Assembly: GCF_004187715.1 (NCBI RefSeq)
Contig: NZ_QZWF01000001.1
Coordinates: 1,574,909 to 1,638,908, forward strand
Direction: 5' to 3'
Length of the DNA stretch: 64,000 nucleotides
From: Streptomyces sp. F001
GTDB taxonomy: Bacteria > Actinomycetota > Actinomycetes > Streptomycetales > Streptomycetaceae
Below, piece by piece: positions 57,766 to 64,000 of this stretch. The notes under the pieces are model-generated. The model did no database searches. It was not told where the DNA came from and saw nothing but the letters and a program-made list of their open reading frames with translations. Numbering within the stretch: position 1 is the stretch's first letter; each line of letters begins with the position of its first letter. The translations under genes and the position numbers were made by a program.

Positions 57766-58952
57766 TCCCGCAGATACTGCCGCCACTGCACCGTGAACTC
57801 CTCCGGCGTCGTCCCGAGCACGTCCTTCATCGCACCCTCGACCGCCCCCGCCCGCTTCTCGTGCGCGCCGACCGCCCGGTAGAACTCGCCCAGTCGCGCC
57901 TCACCCCACCGGTCCGCGATCATCCGGCAGGCCATCCAGCCGCCCTCGTACGCCCGGGCCAGCGAGGTGGAAGCGCCGGTGAAGCCGAAGTCGGCGTCGG
58001 TCGGCAGCGCGGCCGGGACGTCACCCGAGGCCACGGCGTGGGCGAGTTCCGGCGCGGCCTGGGCCGGGGGGCGCCCGCTGTCGCGGTAGCCGACCCAGTC
58101 GGCGTATCCCTCGGACAGCCACAGGGGGGTCGCAGCGTTGGTATGGGCGCGGGTGGCGACATGGGTCGCCTCGTGGGTGAGGACGACCTGCTTGCCGACG
58201 TCGCCGAGAACCCCGTACGCGTCGGGGTTGACGATGATCCGGTCGGCGGGCGCCTGTTCCGCCCCCGTCTCGCCGGTCGTCACGGCGGCGATCCCGCGGT
58301 AGGAGGAGGCGGGCGAGCCGAGCAGCCCCGCCATCCCCTCCAGCGACCTGGGCACGAGCAGCACGACCTGCCGGCTCCAGGCGGTGCCCCAGGCGTCCGC
58401 CACGGCGGGCACCGCGCGGTCCCCCAGCTCGGCGAAGACGTGCAGCGCCGCGCGGGACCGGCCGACGCCCAGCACGAGGCTGTGCTCGCCCCGTACCACC
58501 GTCACCGGGCCCTGGTCCCACAGCTGCTGGCCGGATGTGCGGGCGGGCCGGTCGGAGACCACGGTCCACCGCCCGTCGGCGGCACGGTCGAGGCCCAGGG
58601 TGCGGCCGGCGATGACCGGCGCCTTGTCGTGGCCGGCGAGGCGGTAGCGCAGTTCGGCGTCGGCGGTGGCCGTGTCGCCGGTGCGGTGCACGGCGGTGAC
58701 CTCGTACGACCAGTCGGCGAGCGGCACCGCGCGCAGGTTGGTGAAGCCCACCGCCGTACCGGTCCGCCGGTAGGCGCTCTCGTCGCGGTCGAGGAGCGCG
58801 GCCGCCCGCCGGTCGAGCAGCCGCTGCACTTCGGCCTCGGCTCGGTCGGCGGCGGGCCGGCCGCCGCAGGCGACCAGCGAGCCGAGCAGGGAGACGAGCA
58901 GCAGACAGAGCGCCACGACTCCGGATCCCGACGCACGCCCTCGACCAGCCAT
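57753..58952 (-). CDS. Lipoprotein with HExxH zinc-protease motif (gluzincin-like)
   Basis: The protein is 399 aa. A lipoprotein signal peptide ends with the lipobox LVAC (Cys29), so it is exported and anchored. The middle region VTLRYRL-type beta strands are followed by a metalloprotease site: His260-Glu-Ala-Thr-His264 and, 17 residues on, the third ligand Glu281 in WLSEGYADWVGY. This is the gluzincin (peptidase MA-like) pattern. The final part (EFYRAVGAHEKRAGAVEGAMKDVLG) is a helical tail. ATG 58952 follows GGGAGG. The target is unknown. Confidence 0.85.
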   Translation of the reverse strand: MAGRGRASGSGVVALCLLLVSLLGSLVACGGRPAADRAEAEVQRLLDRRAAALLDRDESAYRRTGTAVGFTNLRAVPLADWSYEVTAVHRTGDTATADAELRYRLAGHDKAPVIAGRTLGLDRAADGRWTVVSDRPARTSGQQLWDQGPVTVVRGEHSLVLGVGRSRAALHVFAELGDRAVPAVADAWGTAWSRQVVLLVPRSLEGMAGLLGSPASSYRGIAAVTTGETGAEQAPADRIIVNPDAYGVLGDVGKQVVLTHEATHVATRAHTNAATPLWLSEGYADWVGYRDSGRPPAQAAPELAHAVASGDVPAALPTDADFGFTGASTSLARAYEGGWMACRMIADRWGEARLGEFYRAVGAHEKRAGAVEGAMKDVLGTTPEEFTVQWRQYLRDQFG

Positions 58953-58975
58953 CCTCCCGATCGTACGGGGAGGTG

Positions 58976-59989
58976 CTAGGGCCTGGTGACCGCCGAGACC
59001 GGCATCATCCCGACCGGGTCGTAGCGCACGGGCGCGCCGGGGTAGGGGGCGTGGATCACCTGGCCGTTGCCCATGTACATCGCGACATGGCTGGCGTCGG
59101 AGCGGTAGGTGACCAGGTCGCCGGGCCGGGCCTCGGAGAGCGGTACCTGCCGGCCCGCCGCCCGCTGGGCCTGCGAGGTACGCGGCAGAGCGACCCCGGC
59201 CTGCGCGTACGACCACTGCATGAGGCCGGAACAGTCGAAGCCGCTGGGACCGTTCGCGCCCCACACGTACGGCCTGCCGAGCGCGGACATGGCGGCCGCG
59301 GCCGCGGCGCCCGCACGGCCGGAGGCGGGGACGGCGCTGCCGAAACCGGGCATGCCGGAGCGGCCGGAACGGGAGGCCCGGTCGTAGGCGGCGCGTTCGT
59401 CGTCCGGGAGGGCGTTGAGGAGCCGGCGGGCCTTGGCGAGCTTCTTCTCGACGGTGCGTTTGTGGGAAGCGACGGCCTTGCGGCTCTTCTCCAGTTCGCC
59501 GAGCTTCTCGGCCGCTTCCGCGCGCTCCTGGCCGAGTTCGCGCATGGCCTCCTGAAGGTCCTTCAACTGCCCGGCCTGGTGGGCGGTGATCCGGTTCAGG
59601 ACGGACGCCTTGTCGAGGTATTCGTCCGGGTCATCGGAGAGCAGCAGCGCGAGGGAGGGGTCGATGCCGCCCGAGCGGTACTGCGCGCCGGCCAGCGAAC
59701 CCAGCGCGTCCCGCAGGGTGTTGATGCGCTCCTGCTGCCGGGCGACCCGGTCCTGCGCCCGGCTCACCTGCCCGCGCAGTGCGTCGGTGCGCTCGTCGGC
59801 CTTGTTGTAGGCCTCGGTGGCCTTCTCGGCCTCCGTGTAGAGGCGGTCCACCTCGGCGCGGGTGTCGTCGTGCGGCGCGGCCTGCGCCGGGAGGGTGCCG
59901 AGGGCGGCCGCGGTGGCCGACAGGACGGACAGCGCCACGCAGGCGCCCCGGTCGAACCCGGACGGTGCAAGGCGGCGATGGGACCCCAC
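58976..59989 (-). CDS. NlpC/P60 peptidoglycan hydrolase with coiled coil (first copy)
   Basis: The protein is 337 aa. An N-terminal signal peptide ends near TLPAQAAPHD. Residues 43-195 are a long coiled coil (DTRAEVDRLYTEAEKATEAYN and on), a RipA/CwlO-type autoinhibitory region. The C-terminal NlpC/P60 domain has the catalytic Cys253 in SGFDCSGLMQWSY, His301 in DASHVAMYMGN and His313. It probably cuts peptidoglycan stem peptides. GTG 59989 follows AAGGAG; in-frame starts further upstream are not needed. It is paralogous to the next gene upstream. Confidence 0.92.
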   Translation of the reverse strand: MGSHRRLAPSGFDRGACVALSVLSATAAALGTLPAQAAPHDDTRAEVDRLYTEAEKATEAYNKADERTDALRGQVSRAQDRVARQQERINTLRDALGSLAGAQYRSGGIDPSLALLLSDDPDEYLDKASVLNRITAHQAGQLKDLQEAMRELGQERAEAAEKLGELEKSRKAVASHKRTVEKKLAKARRLLNALPDDERAAYDRASRSGRSGMPGFGSAVPASGRAGAAAAAAMSALGRPYVWGANGPSGFDCSGLMQWSYAQAGVALPRTSQAQRAAGRQVPLSEARPGDLVTYRSDASHVAMYMGNGQVIHAPYPGAPVRYDPVGMMPVSAVTRP

Positions 59990-60238
59990 GGGTAGCCGCG
60001 CTCCTTCCACTGGCGGACAGGAAAATCCCCCGGTGCCGGGACGGGAGCCCGGCGGTGGGGAAACGCGGCAGACAGTAGCCCCGTCGCGGGGTGCCGGCCA
60101 AAGAGATCCGCGGCCACACAACGTGACGCCCCGCCGCTGACGCAGGTCACCGGCGGGGCGTGGGGTCAGTCGCGGTTGCCGTAATTCGCCCGTTCGGGCG
60201 GCACGCCGTGCTGATCTTGAAGGGTCGCGGCCCGTGGA

Positions 60239-61273
60239 TCAGATCCGGACGCCGAACTGGTACGGCATGTTGTTGATCGACTCGTAGCGCACGACCGTGC
60301 CGGTGCGCGGGGCGTGCAGCACCTGGCCGTTGCCCGCGTAGAAGCCGACGTGGTGCAGGTCGCCGTAGAAGATGACCAGGTCACCGACCTTGAGGTCGGA
60401 CTGGCTGTAGATACGCGTACCGGCGTTGGCCTGGTCCTGCGAGATGCGCGGTATGGCGACGCCGGCCTGGGCGAAGGCCCATGAGGTCAGGCCCGAGCAG
60501 TCGAAGGAGGACGGGCCGGAGGCGCCGTAGACGTAGGGCGAGCCGATCTTGCTCTGGGCGGCCTGGAAGGCGGCCATGGCCCGGCCGGAGGCGGCGCCGG
60601 TGTTGCCGAGGTCCACGCGGGCTTCGGAGGACCGGCTGGCGCGCTCCTCCTCGGCGGCGAGGGCGGCCTTCTCGGCGGCCGTCAGCGTGTTGAGCAGCTT
60701 CTGCGCCTCGGCGAGCTTGGCCTGAACTTCCTTCTTCTTCTTGCCCAGTTCGGTGCGGGTGGAGGCGAGGTCCTTGAGCTTGTCGGAGGCCTCGGCGCGC
60801 TCCTGGGCGAGTTCGCGCTGCTTTTCCTGGATCTTCTTGAGCGCCTCGACCTGCTGGCTGCTCAACTGGTCGAGCGTGGAGGCCTTGTCGAGGTAGTCGT
60901 CCGGGTCGGCGGAGAGGAAGAGCTGGACGGACGGATCGATGCCGCCGGAACGGTACTGGGCGGTGGCCATCGAACCGAGGCCGTCGCGCAGCTCGTTGAC
61001 CTCTTCCTGGCCGCGGGCGACGTTGTCCTGGATGGTGGAGATCTCCTTCTGGAGCTTCTCCTGCTTCTCCTTGGCCCCGTTGTACTTCTCGGTGGCCTGC
61101 TCAGCCTCTTCGTAGAGCTTGTCGACCTTGGCCTTGACCTCGTCCTTGCTCGGCTTCTCGCTCGGCGCGGCGTTGGCGGCCTGCGAGCTCAGGGCCACGG
61201 CAGCGGCGGCTGCGGTGGTCAGCACGGTCACTCGTGCGCGACTCGGCTGCTTGGGTCGACGGTGGGACGCCAC
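60239..61273 (-). CDS. NlpC/P60 peptidoglycan hydrolase with coiled coil (second copy)
   Basis: The protein is 344 aa. A signal peptide (VTVLTTAAAAAVALSSQAANA) is followed by a coiled coil of about 150 residues and an NlpC/P60 domain with Cys259 in SSFDCSGLTSWAF and His308 in DLHHVGFYAGN. It ends in RYESINNMPYQFGVRI. GTG 61273 follows AAGGAG; ATGs at 61291 and 61303 precede that ribosome-binding site. The overall plan and several blocks (AQYRSGGIDPS, DEYLDKAS/DDYLDKAS) match the first copy, so a tandem duplication is likely. The gap to the first copy, 59990-60238, shows no gene. Confidence 0.92.
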   Translation of the reverse strand: MASHRRPKQPSRARVTVLTTAAAAAVALSSQAANAAPSEKPSKDEVKAKVDKLYEEAEQATEKYNGAKEKQEKLQKEISTIQDNVARGQEEVNELRDGLGSMATAQYRSGGIDPSVQLFLSADPDDYLDKASTLDQLSSQQVEALKKIQEKQRELAQERAEASDKLKDLASTRTELGKKKKEVQAKLAEAQKLLNTLTAAEKAALAAEEERASRSSEARVDLGNTGAASGRAMAAFQAAQSKIGSPYVYGASGPSSFDCSGLTSWAFAQAGVAIPRISQDQANAGTRIYSQSDLKVGDLVIFYGDLHHVGFYAGNGQVLHAPRTGTVVRYESINNMPYQFGVRI

Positions 61274-61405
61274 GGGGGCGAGCTCCTTCATGTGAGTGAT
61301 CACCCGGTAGGAGGTTCGAGCAGACCCTAATGACCCGACTGTGATCAGTTCAAATCCTCAGCTGAAAAATCCCGTCACACCCTGCATTCTTTACTCACAA
61401 CTCAC

Positions 61406-61418
61406 ATGATGTGACGCC
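61406..61418. promoter_or_regulatory. TCACAT-G-ATGTGA palindrome upstream of the second NlpC/P60 gene
   Basis: A perfect 6-base inverted repeat around one central G lies about 135 bases upstream of GTG 61273, in the intergenic DNA 61274-61541 between this gene and the NYN-domain gene. Its TGTGA/TCACA half-sites are those of Crp sites but in the opposite arrangement. I did not find a c-di-AMP (ydaO-type) riboswitch here, although such elements control NlpC/P60 and rpf genes elsewhere in Streptomyces. Confidence 0.35.
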
Positions 61419-61541
61419 CGCTTGACGCTACGTTGTGCACAGATGTGACCAATTCGGGCAAGCGATCCGTGCGTTGCGATTAGGGCGTTACGTGGCGCAT
61501 GGGGCGTACGCCGCGCAGACTCAAACCCGTTGAAAACGGAC

Positions 61542-62891
61542 TCAACCTCGTTGAAATCGCTTGAGAAGCACCACCGACGCCACCGGCCGTGCCCCCGCCC
61601 GTGCCACCCCGTCGGCCACCTCACGGTCGGTCGAGACGACGATGACCGGACGGCCCGGCGGCTCGGCGCGCACCAGCTGGCGGATCAATTCGTCCGCGGT
61701 GACGCCCGGTTTGGAGAACAGCACCCGCACCCCACGCGGCGGCGCCAGCAGCACCGGCGCGGCCAGCTCGGCCCCGTCGAAGACACAGGTCACCTCGGCA
61801 CCGGACTGGGCGGCGAGCTGCGAGAGCTGCCCGAGCAGCCTCAACCGCTGTTTCTCCAGAGGCATTTGGGGATAGCCGGTCTTGGTGACGTTGTAGCCGT
61901 CGACGACCAGATGCGCCTGCGGCAGCGCGAGGAGCTGGTCGAGGATCGCGGGGTCGTTCTCGGACAGGGCCCGCGCGGCGATGTCCTTCGGGGTCATTCG
62001 TCCCGGTTCGACCGCGTCCACGGTCTCGGCGGGACGTACGGACACCGGCGGCAGCGCCAACTCCCGCCTGAGCCCCTGCGCCGCGTCCAGCACGGTGTCG
62101 AGCAGCAGCCGCACCCGCATGTCCTCGACGCTGCGCCCCTCGCGCGCGGCCTTCCGGGTGGCCTCCAGGGCGGCCTCGGCCTCCCCCAGCCGCGCCTTGA
62201 GCCGCCGCGACTCGCTCTCGGCGGCGGACACCTGGGTGTGCCCCTCGGCGCGTACGGCCTCGATCTCGCCCTGCACCTTGCGCAGGGCCGCCTCACCTCG
62301 CTTGACGTCGCTGAGCGCGGCACGCAGCTTGCGGTGAAGCGATTCGGCTTCCTTCTTGGCGGCTTCCAGCTCGGCGCGCAGCCGCTCGGTCTCGGTGCGG
62401 GTGTGGTCACGGGCGGCGGCGAGTTCGGCGCGCAGCCGCTCCAGTTCGGCCCGGTTCTCGTCGTCGGCGCGCTCGGCGTCCGCCCGCAGGGCCTCCTCGC
62501 CGGCGGCGGTCACGAGCTTGACCCAGCCGGTGGGGCGCAGCACATAGGCCGCGGCGGCCACGTCCAGCGGGTCCGCGGCCGGCGGCGGCGCACCTGAGTC
62601 GAGGGCGCCCGTGAGCTCCGGTTGAGCCTCCCTCAGCTTCTCGCCGATGCGCTGCCGGAACAGCGGGTCCGTCTCCAGCGCCGCGGCCATGGCGTTGCCC
62701 GCGAACTTGGCGCGGCGATTCGGGGCGAACCGGGCGTACTGCCTCAGTTGTGTGGGCAACTCGGCGACGGTCAGCCCGCCGAAGCCGTCGGAGACGATCT
62801 GCACGACCCTCCGGCGCACCCCTTCGGGCAACGGTCGGTCGAGCACCTCAGCGGCGCCGTCGCCCGGCCCCCCGCCTGCGGTCTCCACCAT
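61542..62891 (-). CDS. NYN-domain (PIN-like) RNA-binding protein with long coiled coil
   Basis: The protein is 449 aa. The first about 130 residues are a helical N-terminal region (AELPTQLRQYARFAPNRRAKFAGNAMAAALE). Residues about 130-260 form a strong coiled coil (EALRADAERADDENRAELERLRAELAAA). The C-terminal 160 residues are a YacP/NYN nuclease-like domain with LVVDGYNVTKTG, CVFDGAEL and VVSTDREVADGVARAGA. Acidic residues of the active site (Asp in DGYN and DGA, STDRE) are present, so RNase activity is possible. The start is ATG 62891. Its role in Streptomyces is not known. Confidence 0.87.
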   Translation of the reverse strand: MVETAGGGPGDGAAEVLDRPLPEGVRRRVVQIVSDGFGGLTVAELPTQLRQYARFAPNRRAKFAGNAMAAALETDPLFRQRIGEKLREAQPELTGALDSGAPPPAADPLDVAAAAYVLRPTGWVKLVTAAGEEALRADAERADDENRAELERLRAELAAARDHTRTETERLRAELEAAKKEAESLHRKLRAALSDVKRGEAALRKVQGEIEAVRAEGHTQVSAAESESRRLKARLGEAEAALEATRKAAREGRSVEDMRVRLLLDTVLDAAQGLRRELALPPVSVRPAETVDAVEPGRMTPKDIAARALSENDPAILDQLLALPQAHLVVDGYNVTKTGYPQMPLEKQRLRLLGQLSQLAAQSGAEVTCVFDGAELAAPVLLAPPRGVRVLFSKPGVTADELIRQLVRAEPPGRPVIVVSTDREVADGVARAGARPVASVVLLKRFQRG

Positions 62892-62926
62892 CCGTCACCC
62901 CAATGCCCGTAGGGGCCCGCTCCCGG

Positions 62927-63166
62927 TCAGGAGCCGGCGCCCGGCCTGTCCACGAGTTCCACCTGATCCACGGCGTTGCACCACCGGCAGCGCACCGACT
63001 CGATGGTCTCACTGACCACCTCGCGCTCCTCGACCTTCGGCTCACCGGCCAGATCGAGGTGGACGTATTCGACGACCTTCGACGAGCGGGTCACATCGAA
63101 CCGGGTGAGGTTGCCGCAGAGCGTGCAGCGCCACCGCGTGGTGGCGGTGGGCAGGGGAACCGTCAT
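62927..63166 (-). CDS. Small zinc-ribbon-like protein
   Basis: The protein is 79 aa. Two Cys pairs are visible, CTLCGN near the start and CRWCN near the end, about 40 residues apart, a likely structural zinc site. The middle is acidic with EPKVEEREVVSETIESVR. No enzyme motif is seen. ATG 63166 gives MTVPLPTATTRWRCTLCG; longer in-frame starts add low-complexity sequence. It is upstream of the NYN gene with a 35-base gap, so both may be cotranscribed. Confidence 0.75.
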   Translation of the reverse strand: MTVPLPTATTRWRCTLCGNLTRFDVTRSSKVVEYVHLDLAGEPKVEEREVVSETIESVRCRWCNAVDQVELVDRPGAGS

Positions 63167-63332
63167 CGTGGCTGTGCTCTTTCCTTCTAGGTCTTCTATT
63201 TTCCGTGATGCGCCAGTTTCCCTGGAGCGTGTGGCTCGTAACCCTACGGCCTGGCGCATACTCGCCGCCGGTCCGTTCCCGGCGGCGAGGCGATCTGCAC
63301 TGTTGCGTCCGCTTACGCCATGCTCTGTGTTC

Positions 63333-64000
63333 ATGATCAGCAAGTGGAGTGCGGTGGCCCGCCGGGCGGTCCGGCGGCCCGCGGCGCCGGTGACGTACGG
63401 ACTGATCGCCCTGTGCTGCCTGATCTTCCTGACCGGCCCCGCCTCGGGCCTCTCTCCGGTGTACGGCTCCGGCGACGCGCTGCTCGCCGCGCAGCAGGCC
63501 TACTTCCGCCACTGGGGCGTCGTACCCGCAGAACTGTTCGAGGGTGCCCCGAGGGCAGCCCTGACCCCGGCCACGGCCCTCTTCGTCCATGGCAGCTGGC
63601 TGCATCTGCTCGGCAACATGCTCTTCCTCTACGTCTTCGGGGTGATGACCGAGGAACGGATGGGCCGGGTCGAGTTCGCCTGCTTCTACGTCGGCTGCGG
63701 CTACCTCGCCCTGCTCGGGTACGCGGGCGCCCACGCCGACTCCGAGCAGTCGCTGGTCGGCGCCTCGGGAGCGATCTCGGCGGTGCTGGGCGCGTTCCTG
63801 TTCCTTTTCCCCCGCGCCCGGGTGACCAGCCTCCTGCCCTTCCTGCTCTTCCTGCCACTGCGCTTCCCGGCGTGGGTGGTGCTGCCGTTCTGGGTGACCC
63901 TGCAGTGGCTGGCGGCGGGACAGGCGACCGGCGGGCCGGGGGTGGCCTACCTGGCCCACCTGGTGGGCTTCGCGCTGGGCTTCCTCTACGCGTGGGCGCG
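63333..64000 (+). CDS. Rhomboid-family intramembrane serine protease (cut by the right edge)
   Basis: The 3' end lies outside the window; 222 codons are present. The predicted membrane protease has the conserved HGSWLHLLGNMLFLYVFG (His91 and Asn95), the catalytic Ser145 in VGASGAIS and the catalytic His209 in YLAHLVGFALGF. Six to seven membrane helices are seen. The start is taken at ATG 63333 (MISKWSAVARR), followed by a basic cytoplasmic end. It is divergent from the zinc-ribbon gene, 166 bases apart. Confidence 0.9.
   Translation, partial: MISKWSAVARRAVRRPAAPVTYGLIALCCLIFLTGPASGLSPVYGSGDALLAAQQAYFRHWGVVPAELFEGAPRAALTPATALFVHGSWLHLLGNMLFLYVFGVMTEERMGRVEFACFYVGCGYLALLGYAGAHADSEQSLVGASGAISAVLGAFLFLFPRARVTSLLPFLLFLPLRFPAWVVLPFWVTLQWLAAGQATGGPGVAYLAHLVGFALGFLYAWA

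Noticed and set aside
57514..58979. The long plus-strand extension of the GT87 frame
   Set aside because: It is Arg/Gly/Pro-rich and antisense to a well supported lipoprotein gene, so it is a consequence of the missing stop, not coding sequence.
61304..61541. A c-di-AMP (ydaO-type) riboswitch in front of the second NlpC/P60 gene
   Set aside because: The conserved sequence blocks of that riboswitch are not found, and the region is AT-richer with only short palindromes.

Overview
This 64 kb window is high-GC chromosomal DNA from a Streptomyces. The evidence is the GC-saturated third codon positions, many GTG and TTG starts, and gene content that follows the order I know from the S. coelicolor region around SCO2084-SCO2139. 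That comparison is from memory; no search was run. It is a core-chromosome segment. I see no rRNA, tRNA, CRISPR array, insertion sequence, prophage or integration site.

Layout. (1) 1-10758, minus strand: the division and cell-wall (dcw) cluster in transcription order rsmH-ftsL-ftsI-murE-murF-mraY-murD-ftsW-murG, with tight or overlapping junctions; murG runs off the left edge. ftsL and ftsI each carry an apparent single-base frameshift in a C-rich run. (2) 11180-16872, plus strand: beta-carbonic anhydrase, then a MoxR ATPase / DUF58 / transglutaminase-like operon. (3) 16981-19177, minus: DUF3040 protein, SAM methyltransferase, HEPN-domain protein. (4) 19312-22895, plus: a self-contained unit of operator, degenerate ABC ATPase-like protein, YhgE/Pip membrane protein and TetR regulator. 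(5) 22895-30434: short repeats and a large hairpin, a DUF4126 protein with a MacR-like box in front, a phytoene-desaturase-like oxidoreductase, a membrane protein with a Tyr/Gln-rich tail, metF, thiE, an Rv2175c-like DNA-binding protein, a ferredoxin-reductase-type flavoenzyme and a small unknown protein. (6) 30494-32781: a TPP riboswitch followed by thiO-thiS-thiG. (7) 32874-37332: PASTA-domain Ser/Thr kinase, endonuclease IV, molybdopterin oxidoreductase, bacterioferritin and its ferredoxin with an iron box. (8) 37431-43207: class II DAHP synthase divergent from a trp leader peptide, attenuator and fused trpEG, then a D-lactate-type dehydrogenase and a phosphofructokinase with PPi-type residues. 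(9) 43354-52817: the MacR/MacS two-component system, PlsC acyltransferase, esterase, membrane protein, EEP-fold phosphatase, glucose kinase, DUF5304, ArsA-like ATPase, SRPBCC protein and metallophosphoesterase. (10) 53134-64000: long-chain acyl-CoA synthetase, PimB'-like glycosyltransferase, a GT87-type membrane glycosyltransferase with an apparent frameshift, a gene-remnant region, a HExxH lipoprotein, two NlpC/P60 coiled-coil hydrolases, an NYN-domain protein, a zinc-ribbon protein and a rhomboid protease cut by the right edge.

How the genes fit together. Much of the window serves the cell envelope: precursor synthesis (mur, mraY), septal synthesis (ftsW, ftsI, ftsL), peptidoglycan remodelling (NlpC/P60), a PASTA kinase that may sense muropeptides, and phosphoinositol-mannoside-type glycosyltransferases. 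A second theme is primary metabolism under RNA- or metal-based control: TPP riboswitch, trp attenuator and iron box.

The most useful second-look items are the three homopolymer frameshifts (ftsL, ftsI, GT87), the degenerate ABC/YhgE/TetR unit with its operator, the MacR-like box at 23254, the PPi-type phosphofructokinase signature, and the relic region at 57514-57752.
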